Source: Daedaleopsis sinensis (lineage: Eukaryota > Basidiomycota > Agaricomycetes > Polyporales > Polyporaceae). Taken from it: 64,000 nt of DNA. The notes below the pieces were generated by a model. That model saw nothing but the letters and a program-made list of their open reading frames with translations, ran no database searches and was not told the origin of the DNA. The stretch spans positions 3,720,001 to 3,784,000 of the forward strand of contig CM066305.1 in the NCBI GenBank assembly GCA_033807695.1, written 5' to 3'. Made by a program: the position numbers and the translations under genes. Below, piece after piece: positions 1 through 12,164 of the stretch (its first letter is position 1; each line of letters starts with the position of its first letter).

Positions 1-819
1 GATGCAGGAGTATTCGGGCGGTGCGCGGGGTGCGCATTGTGGCTGAGGGGGGATGGGGCACTGATGCTTGTATTATGCCACGGGTCCTTACTTCAGTCTT
101 CATTGTAGAATCTACTGGTACCATGTATGTGTGAGCTTGATACCCCATGTTCGTGACCTTTCATACATCCGTTGTCGAGACGGTTTGTTCGGAGCCTCAT
201 CAACACACATCCAGCACACGGACCATCGCGCACAGCTGCAGGCGAGTGAGAGGGGATTACATTGCGCACCGTCTACAGCGACGGCCGCGGGCTAAGTACC
301 TATGTATGCGTAGGGCACTGAGAATATGTACATTTTCGTACGTGATGTGTAAGATATGCGTGTTCCAGTGCGTATGCGTGTTGCGAATGTATGTGTGCGT
401 GTAGGCGTGTGGGTGGATATGCGAACATATGAGTACGGGTGTCGTCGTGAGGGTGGGAATGCATAGACCGGACCGAGAACCAATCTACGTCTAACGAGCC
501 AAAGCGCAGAAGCAGCAGAAGCAGAAGCGAAGCAGGGCAGCAGGAGCAGGAGCAGGAGCAGGAGCATAAGTCAACCGAACCAAGCGCTACAAATACACTT
601 ATCCCTCGGGCGGAAGGCACCTATGCGCCCTCGCGCCCGGACCCACGACGTTGAGCGTGTGGGCTGCTTTTGAGTTGCGTTACGTTGCGTTGCGAGGTAG
701 TATACAATGAGCGATGCGGAGCCAGGAACCAGAGCACACGACGAGTCGGGTTAAGCCGGACGAGAAGGGCGAACAAGAGAAGGGCAGGGTGCAGACGTGA
801 GAGAGCCGTGAGGCTCAGC
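1..819. other. Intergenic, 3' side of PPR gene
   Basis: No gene is supported here. The stretch lies downstream of the minus-strand PPR stop codon. It holds a GGAGCA/CAGAAG-type microsatellite around 505-566 and a short TTGCGT-rich stretch near 675-695. The open frames in it are short, overlap each other on both strands and show no recognisable domain. Confidence 0.6.
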
Positions 820-3800
820 TCACGACGACGCAGTTGGGCTCGCCACCGACGCCGACGCCGACGTATCCGCGAGCGACCACGGCGAGACGGCGTCGTCGAG
901 CATGATGCCGCTGATGCGCTGGTAGACCGCGGGCGGGAACATGCGCGCCTGCAGCCGCTGCAACAGCGCGACGGCGCGTTCGCGTCCACCATTGCCGAGT
1001 TCCGCACGTACCATCGCTTCCCAAGTCGAGGGCTGTACAATATAGGCAGAGAGGATCGCGCGTCAGAAAGCTCCGGAGTCAAAATTTAGCAAGATAATCA
1101 CGCACCTCACGATACACCGGAGTCCCTGCGGGGACCGCGGTGACGGCCGCCTGCTTGTTCTGGTGTGGGGCGTGGTTGTGCGGGGCGGCGACGCCCTCCT
1201 GCGGGTCCTGGAGGGCCTCGAAGATCGCGCGGGACTGCTCGATGTCGCCGACGGCCGCGTAGCCCTTGATGAGCAGGTTCGCGATGTACGCCGTCATGTG
1301 GATGCCGCTCGCCTGGAGACGCTCGAGGTACGCCGGGACGAGGTCCATGCGGCGGAGCGTGACGAGCGAGTTGATCAGCGCCTCGTAGACGACCGCGTCG
1401 GGGAGCGCAGAGCCGTGTGCCGCGGTGGCCGGGTGGGTTGCGATGGAGTCGAAGACCGCAAGTGCCTTGTCGAGGTCTTTCTGGACGCAACCGTAGGCGT
1501 TGATGAGGGCCGCCCAGTGCGTGCCCTGCACCGACACTGACTGATCCGCGACCAGCTCATCGAAGACCTTCTGCATAGCCGGTAGGTCGACGGGCTCGAT
1601 ACTACCATGTGCATCCATGAGAAGCTGTAGGACAATGTCAGAGGACACTCGGCACGAGATGTTTAAGAGTGAATCACCTTGTACGTGTGTGCCGTGGGTT
1701 GGACGCGGGCCGCGAGAAGCTCGTTGTAGTAGTGCAGCACACGGGAGCGGTCAGGCTTGGTGTGCGTGTAGAGCTGCATCATCGTGTTGTACGGCGGGAC
1801 GCGGGGCTTGAACGTCGGCTCGCTCGTCATCTCCTGGAACAATAGCTCCGCAGAGGCCGCATCGCCGACACGGCAGCACGCCGCGATGACGGCGCCGTAC
1901 GTGACCGAGGTGGGCTGGACGTCGTTCGCCTTCATGTCCTGGAACAGCTGGAGAGCGAAGTCGGCCTTGCGTGCCTTGGCGAGCTTCGAGATGATGGTGT
2001 TGTACATGAAGATGTTCGGGATGACACCGAACCCTTGCGATTCCTGGAAGAGCGCCATCGCGTTGGACGTGTCGTCGGTGGTGTCCTTGACATGGAGGAT
2101 GAGCGCGCCGTACGCGTCGGCCGAAGGGACTCCGCCTTGCTGGATGATCCGATGCCGGTGAGCGTGAGCCGCCTCGATATCGCCCGCGTGTGCCAGTCCG
2201 ATAATCATGTGGTCCTCGACGAGGAACCAGCCCGAAGTCTGCCATTGCTTCATGTTCTCCATCGAGGACAATACCGTATGTGCCGCGTCGTAGACCTCGT
2301 ACATCCTGTCAGCCTCGCCGAGGCGACCGAGTGCGCTGATGAGCCGGGCGAGAACGATAGGGCGAGGGAAGACACCCCTCTGCACGCCGGACCTGAACCG
2401 CTTGAACGAAGAGAGAACGGAGGCCTTGTTTCCGCCAGGGTAGAACTCGCCGACGAGCTGGCTGTGTGCAGTGTCAACACGGCCGGCAGCGGTCTGAAGC
2501 GGGGAGACGGGGATATCCTCGAACGAAGCCTCAAACGACTGCGCCGAAACCGTAGGAGACATCTCTTGTGCGCGCTGGAGCTCGGCGAAGCGGGTGCTGA
2601 AAGGCTCGCCGAGCTGGGCGAGAAGGCGCACAGAGTTCGTGTCGTTGGTGGAGAGGCTGCGAACGAGATGGTTCTTCGCCTCGTCGCTGAACGCGGTGAT
2701 ATCGACCGAATGCTGGAGGAGGTCATCGACGAGCGTGTTCAGGGTAGCAGCCACGTCTGCGTCGCTCGCTACGACGATATCGAGGAGTGCCTCCCAATCC
2801 TTTGGCGAGAGCGACAAAGTTGGGCTCGCACGCTGCAGCGCGTACGCGTTGAGACACGACTCCGAAAGTGCAGTTGGAACCAAGGCACCGACGTCAGTAA
2901 GGAGAGCCGAAAGCCGGAGGAGATGTGACAACGGAGCGCTTGAGCCGATCTTGCCCAAAATGTCGGTCGTCAAGTCAGCAGCGAAGCGACGAGTGCCGTC
3001 AATCCTGCGCTGCGACTGGTTCGAGTCATACCGCCGTTGAGCCAGACCGTGTTCGATCACCTGGAGCTGACGGGATGCGATACGGGAAGCCAAGTCCAAT
3101 GCCTCGTCTGCATGACCACGGTTCCAAAACTGCATCACCAACCTCTGACAGAGCGACCGCGAGGTATCTCGGTAGAAGGTGAAGTGACCACTGTGGACCT
3201 CCCAAGGAAGAACGTGCTCGGCCAGGAAGCCCAAGAGCTCGTGTGCCTTTGTTTGGTTCAGGTCCCCTCGTATATCCATGAACTTCAGGTTAGCTGCCAG
3301 GACGGAGTCGCGGTGATCGCTCCATACGGCAGCCCCATCCTGAGCAGCGATATCTGTCCAGCAAACGAAGAGACGGTTGAGTTCGGCAACCATACCTTCA
3401 TCTGCGAGGGCGTCGAACATAGTGGTCCATGTCGCGGCGTCTGGACGGTGGGGGGAACGGGTAGACTGGTGTGGGTCGGCAGAGATGGTCTCCTGCTGGA
3501 GCATCCGCTCGAACCACGTAAGAGCGGTCGAGACGTCGCCGATGTGGCAGAACTCGGAGATGGCACGGGCAAAGGTAGAAGCGGTGGGAAGGGGCACATC
3601 GGTGGAGTGGAAGGTATCCGTGGCAGAGGTGTCCATCATCTGCTCCAGGAGAGCGATGGCTTCCACGGGCTGGCCGCATCGGAAGTAAGCACCCAACATC
3701 TCGTTCCAAACCGCGTTCTGGGACGCGCGCTCGAGCTGAGACGCGTCCTGAACGGCTGACTCGGTAGAGAGGGCGTCACATGTCCACTGCACACGTTCCG

Positions 3801-5209
3801 AGCGGGACGCGTCCTTGAAGCTGGCGAAGGCGGACTGCGCACCGGGAAGGTCCTGACGAGAGGCGTGCGTCTCGATGAGACTCATGTATGTCTGCGCGTC
3901 AGGGACGATGTCTACACGCTTCGAGAGGTGAGCGAAAATCTGTGAAGCCGCGTCTACGTTCGAGTGGATGGCACACGATCGGAGGAGCTTGTTGTATGTC
4001 TGGAGAGGGAACTTCGAGTTCGGGTTGGCGGCCGCAGACTGGAAGAGGGCGAGGGCCGACTTGAAATGCGAGTCGCCTCTGAGGGAAGCGATACGGTTCT
4101 CTTCCTCCAGGGCACTGTCGTCGAGGGCGGCACGGCGGCGACGACGGAGACGAGCCTCTGCGCGACGGATGGCTTGGTGATTCTCGAAGTCACGGTCTGT
4201 GAGGGTGTTGATGAGAGTCGAGTAGGTGCCGAAGCCGGAGCGGGCGAGTTGGGAGGCGTCGGAGGAGGAGTCAGCGGCGAGATGAGCGCGGTGGTGGGAG
4301 GAAGGAACGCGGAAAGCGTTGAGCTTCTCTACGCGGTCGCGGACCTGAGCAGAAGATCCCTGCGTGCCCTAGAGACGAGGATGCGGGCGTTAGAAAATGA
4401 AAAGAGGAGCGCATAGATGAAGGTAGTCTTGTCAACACGAGCGCGAAAAAAAAACTGATCCAATACGTCTAGTGAAGTTCCCACAAAAGACTTTGTTAGG
4501 AGACAGGGCAAGTTGAGCTCATGGGCTGTGAGTGGACCAGCTCGAGTAACACCCCCCAGCCCCACCGGAGTTGTCGACGCGGTGCTGGGCAAGAAACATC
4601 TCCTCGAAGTTGGTCAGCTTGGGCGCAGCAAACCTGCCACCGCAACGTAGTGTCAGGTAGCTGCAGCGGGGTGTCAGGGTAGAGCGTAGATGACTGTGAT
4701 TGAGTCTTCGTAGAAGGAACTCAAGGTTTGCATTGAAAGCGATCTCAACCGGTCTATTTAAGAAGTACGCTCCTTAAAATCCGTCTTAAAGAAAAACGAG
4801 TCCGAGCGCATCATGGTCAACCCCTTCTGCGCAAAATTCACCAGACGTGACACGTTGGAAGACGGTTCTCTGTTTGGTCTATTCGCTCTCCACCCGAGAC
4901 TCCGACGTAGCAGAGACCCGTCCTCTAACGGCTGGTTCGAAACTGGAGGGCAATGGGTCAGAACTAGAAGGAGGAACTCACATTCTGGGAGGACTGGAGA
5001 CGTCCCGAGGCATGGAACTTGGAGGGGCCAGGACCGGGGTGAGAGGACCCGCCTGAGACGGACGAGCCCCAGCCTGTTACGGCGGTAGAGGTGCCTGAGG
5101 ACGACTGAAGTTGGAGGACATTGCGGAGAGTGTGCCCGGTCTGGTTCTGTACGGCGACGACGGCTCTGTGTGTATGGTGAAAGAGTTGATTGGCGACCTT
5201 TGGAAGCAT
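820..5209 (-). CDS. Mitochondrial PPR protein (Pet309/Cya5-like), complete
   Basis: Four exons by my splicing: 5209-4982, 4368-1678, 1624-1106 and 1032-820, giving 1216 aa. Phases close exactly (228, 2691, 519 and 213 nt). Introns begin GTGAGT, GTGATT and GTGCGT. Exon 1 starts MLPKVANQLFHHTHRAVV, basic and Asp/Glu-free, which fits a mitochondrial presequence. The rest is helical-repeat protein with typical 35-residue PPR units, for example around IPNIFMYNTIISKLAKA and VQPTSVTYGAVIAACCRVG in the C-terminal half. Known for the family: organellar RNA binding, often translation or stability of a mitochondrial mRNA. The assignment to a Pet309/Cya5-like subgroup is inferred from size and overall character only. 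Intron 1 is unusually long (613 nt) compared with 275-277 nt in the truncated copies. The 5' third of this gene is duplicated twice downstream on the plus axis. Confidence 0.88.
4440..4850. other. Extra intronic DNA specific to PPR copy 1
   Basis: Intron 1 of the complete PPR gene is about 335 nt longer than the same intron in copies 2 and 3. Sequence on both sides aligns (AAAATGAAAAG... on one side, CTCTGTTTRGT...CCCGAGACTCCGAC on the other), so this stretch is either an insertion in copy 1 or a deletion in the common source of copies 2 and 3. I see no terminal repeats or flanking duplication. Confidence 0.5.
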
Positions 5210-5639
5210 TGCGGCTGGTGCATGCGCTCGAGCGACGGCCGACTAGAAAGTATGAACAACGCCCAGCGAAGGGGTGTGCCTCGACTCGGACGGCCAAAAG
5301 GAGACGAGGGAAGGGGGGCGAAGGGGCGAGGAGGACGAGAAGGAGGACGACGACGACGACGACCACGGAGGGGGGAGGAGGAAGGGGTACAGTTTGACTC
5401 TGAGACCGAGTCCGGTCATCATCCGCGCGTCTATATTCCAAATAACCCTAGCCGAGCTGCCGATCACTCGCGTCCGCTCGGCCCTCCTTCCGACTTGGCC
5501 CGACGTCCCACATTCGTCACTGTGTCATTGTACAGACCCGTTGGAGCTCGTCCAAAGCTCGACTCCCAGTCTGACCTGCTCTGCGCACACACGTGGTAGG
5601 AGCACGACGACGCTGAGAGGGGAGTGCTCAATCCGTGTC

Positions 5640-5815
5640 CGCACGCATTCCACGCTCTGACAAGTTCTGACAGTCTCAGGAACGAATTCCGAATGCACCT
5701 CAGCCGCCGTCCTCTGCGCTCCAGTGCACCGCTGGCTACACTCCCCCCTCGCTCCCTGCAATCGCAACGCCGGCCAGTCCGCCTCGCTCGTTCGTTTCCC
5801 GTGCAGCCCATCGGT
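5640..5815 (-). pseudogene. Relic of kinase-like last exon (unit 1)
   Basis: On the minus strand, words of the last exon of the kinase-like family appear in the right order: a CGATGG...GAACGAGCGAGG block (family: RWLKGDERG), a CGGAATTCG block (family: VLGILW), and GCGTGGAATGC (family: KAWNAC). One frame reads RAWNACGHGLSTP against KAWNACCRALSIP in the first intact kinase gene. Frames are broken and spacing differs, so this is a decayed copy. It sits just upstream of the PPR promoter and suggests the kinase cluster once reached the PPR gene. Confidence 0.5.
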
Positions 5816-8800
5816 AACTCAGGCCAACATTATATCTGTGCCGTTCACTCACGACCAATAATGTCCAGTCTCTTGTCTCCCGAATGCACCGATAGCCCTG
5901 CTGGATATATGCACCTCCTCGCGCACCCACCATCTCACCTCGCCCGGGCTCTGCTTGGATTCGCAACCCACTCTTCCCTCGCCCGCTCTCTTCCATTCTG
6001 TCCGGACTCGATCGTCTGACCCGTAACGACCTCCGGCTGCCCTCAAGCGACGAGTGCCGTCTCCTGCCTGCAACATGCACTCCGATCTCTGCGCGGTGCG
6101 CCACAAAATCCGGCATATCTCTATCAATTCCTATCCTCCCGCGTGCTAACACTTTTTATCAGCCTACACTGGACGCTCTCTATTAGACCCCTCGGGCCGC
6201 GCTTCCAAACGACGAGCTCGCAAAAATCGCGTTCCTAGCGATCTCATGCGCACTTGGGCCGGTCACGCTCTCCCGCCCGATTGACGACCCGCTCCGGTGC
6301 GCGACTCGTATACCCCACATGCGCCGACTACACAGTCTGCGCGACGCGTCCGCACGCCCGGAAGACCCCGGTGCAGAGTGCGCCCCAAGGCGACTCCGAG
6401 TCGAGCCGACCTCGCGCTCCAGCCATTGTCGGCCACCGGACACGACCGTCCACGATACGGACACCCTACGCGGACGTCGCACACCCGTCTCTGTTACCCA
6501 GGCCGCCGCAGCGGGGCACCGAACGCCGAACTCTCGGACCCCGCTGTGTCCCGTCACAGGCCCGCTCTGCGTGTCCACGGAGCACGCACGCAGCGCCGTC
6601 GCGCAGGATGCACACCCGCGCAGAACCGTCGCCCACTCACGAGTCACGCAGCACCTGTCGCTAGCATCTGGAGCGCCACCGCTCTGTCCCCGCTCGTCTC
6701 GCCTCGCGGGAGCGATGCGACCCCCGTCTGGGACTGCGGCCCCTGCCCGCCGCGTGCTCGGTGCGCGCGCAGACCCGGCGACCTCCCGCCGTGAGTCCCG
6801 AGTCCCGGCCCCGAGCACGCTGCGAGTCTGCTCCTGCGCCGAGTGCACGGCCGGACCACCCCGACTCGCGGCAGCTCGCGCGCGGCCGGACGTGGCGGGA
6901 GAGCTGTCCGCGGGGGAGCTGTCAGCGGCGCGCGCGGGCGCGCGGAGTAGTAGGTATGTACATGTACATGATGTAAGTACGAGTAGAGGAGCGCAATATT
7001 ATCATACAGCTCTTTCCGACGACTGCGCGCGGGGAGCGGCCGCAGGCTACACGGGCCACTGCTCGTCAGCTGAGATGCGGACGGACGGAGATCGCGCGAG
7101 GTACGTACGGGCCGGCCGTGGACTCGGGGTCGGGGACGTGTGCGCCCTCGGAGGCTGGTGGCTGTCTGTCTGTGTCGCGCGGGCCAGTGCACCGAGTCCG
7201 GATCTGCACTTACTCCCTCGAATCGCAGACACGCGGCGTGCCCATCGGCGTGCAGCGCGCGAACTGGGCCACGGAGCGTGGCGCACTGTCGGCCTCCGGG
7301 GAGCGTTCAGGCGCACACGGTGTACCTTCGCGTCGACGGGCGCGGGTCAGCGCCGCGCGCAGAGACAGAGTGTGATTCGTACATACCTAGCTGTGGCGGG
7401 GAGCACCTCGGAGACGGCGCGGCCGTGCTCTCTGCGGCTGGGGCAGCACGAGCCCGAGAGATCCTATCCGCGCCGGCGACTCTACGCACGCCAACAGCTG
7501 TTAACATGGAGGTTAGCATGATATCGCGTAGACCTGAGAGCGGCGACTAACCGGCCGGGTGCGAAAGTGGACCTGTCCTGTTAGAACGTCCGCGGAGATC
7601 TATTCGGATAGAGACTAGTCAGTAAGGCAGGGTCCAAAGTCAAAGTCAAAGATACGTGCCTCGAAATCGGGTGTGGGCCTCGGACCGCGAGGCTTTGAGC
7701 CGTTAGACTAGGATATACGGGTGGCCATCCTACGAACGAGTCAGAAGCGGGACAGCGGCGGTACTTACGCGGCTGTAGTCCTGCTCGTGGTCGGATAGTC
7801 GTGCTAGTGCCTGCAAAGGGAAAGTTGAAGTCAGTAAACGACAGATTTGATACTGCGACCAGAGAGAGCAGCTTACAGATACACACTAGGCCAGTGATTG
7901 AACGTCGTCGCCGACGACGTCTACGCCAATCCGATTAGCATGCGGGAGACGCGGCGGACGGCGGGCGGGACAGGCGGCGGGATGGCGTGTGGTCGGCGAG
8001 GTGAAGGTGTTGGGCAGCGAGTCGTGTAGAGTGGGCGGGCACAAGGACAGATACGACAGTGTGCACAGTGGGCAACTGAGGTGGGGAGGAGGGAGGAGGG
8101 CGCACTCGAGGTCCGGGGTGGTGGTGGTGAGTGCTGAGCCAACTCGACGAGGCCGCGCAGGTACTTATACCTCGCGAGCCTGGCCCGTGCGCATCCCCCA
8201 CGGTCAGGAGACCTGACCGTGTGGAAGTGACAACAGCGCACTTCGCACGCCTGCTCCGGGGGTGCGCGAGGCCGGCCAACCAGAGCGCGACACGGGGAAT
8301 TGGGAGGAGGGGAAGGGGGACCCTGCGGACATGCCTCAGGCTCCGAGCATGAAGGAGCGTAGAATGTTCCCAGGTGTCTTCACGTGGTGGCGTGGGCGCT
8401 CGGCTAACATCTGACACCGTTCTCACTCCGACGCCGTCGTATTTTGGGGCAGAAGGGGGTCGAGGAGATGGGGCCGCGTGGATAACGCCATCCGGGAGTT
8501 CCTGGCCGATTCGACGCAGAAGGGGGCGGCGGAGGAATAGATCGTAGCGACCAAATTAGGAAGCTGTAAATTGATCATGCTCCTATCAGATTTATGCCTA
8601 TAGTTCTGCAGAAATCGTACAGAGATCAGTAATTTCGGAGTTTTCAGTTTAATCACCAGAAGTGAGCACACACATGCGAGAGAGTCACAATTTCTATTGC
8701 ATTACCTTCCAAGTGTGTATCCTAGTCGATATGGTAGAGTGTTGTTTGAGTATCCGACCTGCGAGAGGGAATGTGTTAGTTCTCGTCTCAGATCGATAGA

Positions 8801-10288
8801 AGAAGGTCGAGATAAACGCCCGGCGGTGAGTATAGCTTGTCCGCATTTGGATGGCCGTGACTGTAAGTCTGTAACGCTCATCCGAGTCCCCGCCAGGTAA
8901 GCATCCGCCGCCGTCCCCGCCTTGATCACACTTGTTCGCGCCTCCGCTTGACTTCCGCGGGATGTAACTGACCTGTACCGTTACGCTAAGGCGGCTTGAC
9001 AGTGGAAGTCCGTGTACAACAAACCGGAACTGCTAGAGCGAGACAAAGTTCGTACTCCTTTGAGGAGAGCGGCGGCCTTCAAGCCGCAGCATGATTCACA
9101 TTCTGTCCGCTGCAGAATGCATATTCTGACTGCAGCCCTTCTCCACAGATACATAACTGTATTCGTTCAGTGCTCAAGAGTCCTGTAGGCCGAACCCTGA
9201 GCACATTAAACTCGTGGAATTCTTTGCTTGCTATTACTATTAGCAATATTCAAGTCCGCCGCTCCGTGTACGTGTATCTACGTCATTGCCTGCCCAAAAT
9301 GTGTTCCAGGAGCTAACGCGAACAGGATGTGCTCTCCGCCTAGTGGGCGGCAGGTTCTGGGCTCGGTGTTCTCGGGCACGATCAAGTCATATTTATTCTC
9401 GGCCGATGTGCCTGCCCCACCGGGTACCTCTACAATATGTGCTAGATACATATGACTACCGCCTCTTGGGATAGGGATACTGTACCATCACTGCTTTAAT
9501 CTGAGGCTATGTTCAACTCAGGTTCATGAGTACGATGGGGACCACGGTCACTCCGACGGCTCCAGATAACATATCGCGAAGAGAATTTCAAGCGACTGCA
9601 AGGCTCCTTTTCTAGCAACATGACACATCAGAAATTTTCAACCTTCCATGCCTTGATGACCGTGCGTAACCGGTGTGAGAATACTTGAAGCATGAGGGGC
9701 CGCTGTCTGATTCTGTGCTAATGATCTAATGATAATGTTCACTGCACAGTTCTCAGTGAGCATTATCGTATATACATATCTCATGATGCAGCAGATGGTG
9801 ACTGATATTTCATAGAACGGCAGCTCGAGAGATGTCCTGCCACGGTGAGAAAGCTCGCCGGCACGGCAGAGAGTTCTCCTTCATGAGCGCGTCCGAAAAG
9901 TGTCACCCGGGCGCGGAGACACAGTAATTCGGGTCCAGACACTTTGGTCTGTTTGTTCCAACCATCACAAAACACCGAATTCTATCTCTCCCAGTCATCA
10001 GGCGCACTGCGCTTTCTACGAACCACATGCTCTCTTCGTACTCGCTGCTCGACTAGGATGTCAATGACCGTGGTCATGGCAAATCCCCCTCCTAGTCGTC
10101 TCGAACACATGTTGTGGTTCCCTCTCCACCTCGGCGAGCGCGACACGACACGACAAGCCAGTCTCAGTTGCGTATCCACCGCCGCCCCTCCAATGCGTGA
10201 GTGTGCCACTAGCCCGCCTACGTTCAGCTCGAGATGGCCCACCGGGCAGTCGCCGATGCTGCTGGTCTCCCAGAGCATCCTCGGCGCA

Positions 10289-10323
10289 TCGACGCGTCAC
10301 GGTCCCGACGCGTCCCGACGCGT
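10289..10323. promoter_or_regulatory. Three clustered ACGCGT (MCB-like) motifs
   Basis: ACGCGT occurs at 10291, 10307 and 10317. ACGCGT is the Mlu1 cell-cycle box bound by MBF-type factors in yeasts. No gene start was identified next to it, and the motifs are absent from the corresponding diverged block of unit 2, so function is doubtful. Confidence 0.2.
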
Positions 10324-12164
10324 CAAGGACACGGCCACATGTTCTGTCTGTCGATGACGACGCCCTGGAGCACGTGTTGGAGTCAAGGAGGTTGTTTGGC
10401 GACATGACCTGGGATTCACGAAGTATGTAACTTCTCCTTCCGCTTGCGCTCGCGGAAGCGCATAGAGACACTGTGCTGACTGTGAGAACTAGCCTGAGCG
10501 CGAGCGGAACAGCGGGATCCAAAGTGGCAGGAGACATCGTGGCTAGCACGCCGCACGTCTCTTTGATCACGCTCGAGAGTGGTGGTGGACTCCGAGCGGA
10601 GAACAGCTCTCGACGGGACTCGGGTGAGAGCTTTGCAATTACGCATGTATCATGTTCGATTATCACGCACGGCGCGGTGCCTGACGTCCCACAAGTGGAC
10701 TGGAGGTATGTGGCGCGGTTCTAGTGTACATTGAATTTGACTGACCTTCTCCCGTCATTGCTGACTGTAGAAGCGAGGCAAAGAGTCGTGGAGGGCGGGC
10801 GAACTGAGGTGCGGGCAGATACTGTAAGTGTGTTAGTGTATTCTGTTGATTTTCGTGGCGGCTCACCTTCTGCGGCATGCAGGTCGTTCCTGGAGTTGTC
10901 CTGGAGTCGCTCCGGGGATCAGAACGCCGACGACGTCATTGCTGAGGTCTTGAAGAAGCACATAAGCAGATTGGCACAAAGGTTCGTCAAAGAGTGTCAG
11001 CTTGATTTCACGCATGCTTACGCCGACCTCGATGCGACTCGTGCTATCTATCCGGCCGTGTTCGCGCAGTGAAGGTGTGATCGTTGTTGGTGGACGTACC
11101 TCGACGGCGGGTGGAGGCTTCGACAAGCCGATCAGTGCATAGCGTGGTGGCACTCAGGGGCCCACGGCAAAGCCGCGGTCGTCGACTCGAAGTCCATGGA
11201 CGTAACACAGCGCTACGAGCCGGAGTCGCAGAGCCGCTCCATGAGATTTCGTCCGAGTACGCACTCGGACGGTGGAAGACGAGACACAAGAGCTCCAGAC
11301 AATTGTTCACTAGTCGGAAGACTTCGGCGATGTCGCGTGTCGGGCGCAGAACGAGTCGAGAAGGGCGGGCAGCTGTCAGACGTGGAGGGGGTGGGCGGTC
11401 GCTCAGAAAGAGCGGTGAGTCGTAAATCTATCGCCAGTAGAAACAGTGGCCTGGCGAGAGATTCAAAGTGTCGGGGAAAGCCATTGCGGGCAGTCGCCGG
11501 GTGGACGAGACACGCGAGAGTTGGCAGTGTTAGCGGACGAGAATGGCGATGCAGGGCCGCGGGAAGGGGAGTCAGATTGAGCGTGCGGCAGCGGTGAGTC
11601 GTCATTCAATACGAGACTAGTGGAGGTGGTTTGGCGGACAATGCATGAAGAGCCGTTGCGCCCCGCGGGGAGTACGGCAGACGACTTGGAGGACGGGTTG
11701 GCGCGAGAGACGGGTTGGCGCGAGAGACGGGTCGGCGGACGAGGAGGGCGAGCGCAAGTTCGCAGGCGGAGTCAGCAAGAGATCTGAGACGCTGCGGAGC
11801 ACCTATCAGGTAAGATCGCATCCGGGGCGTGGCTCGAGACCCGCGCCCCAGTTCGTAGCTCACATCTAGTTGCAGCACACACAGTATTCGTGTCGCAATC
11901 CTGAGAGCAGTGACGAGTGGGGACGGGAGGTGCTGGAGATGAAGGTGGTGGTGGCAGAGAAAGAGGTGCGATCGGACGAGTCTGAGTGTCCGGAGATGGG
12001 CATGTAGGCGCCGGGTAGTTTCTCTGACTGCTGACGGACGCAACGAGCCAGAGAGGCTGAGTATGATTTGCGCGCTGCTCGAGGACTCGAGGAGTAATAC
12101 ACACCAGTAATTGCGGATGATCTCTGTTCTCGAGCTCCGAGACTCGGGTTTCGAGACTTGAGCA

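Noticed and set aside
6319..7521. 400-codon plus-strand open frame in unit 1
   Set aside because: It is not kept in unit 2 (a 58-bp deletion and other non-triplet indels), has Arg/Ala/Ser-rich GC-driven composition and no domain. It is an open frame of GC-rich noncoding DNA.
10731..11072. Plausible-looking plus-strand peptide ending AIYPAVFAQ
   Set aside because: Present in both units but only because the DNA is a recent duplicate. No start context, no domain, and overlapping frames of similar length exist on the minus strand.
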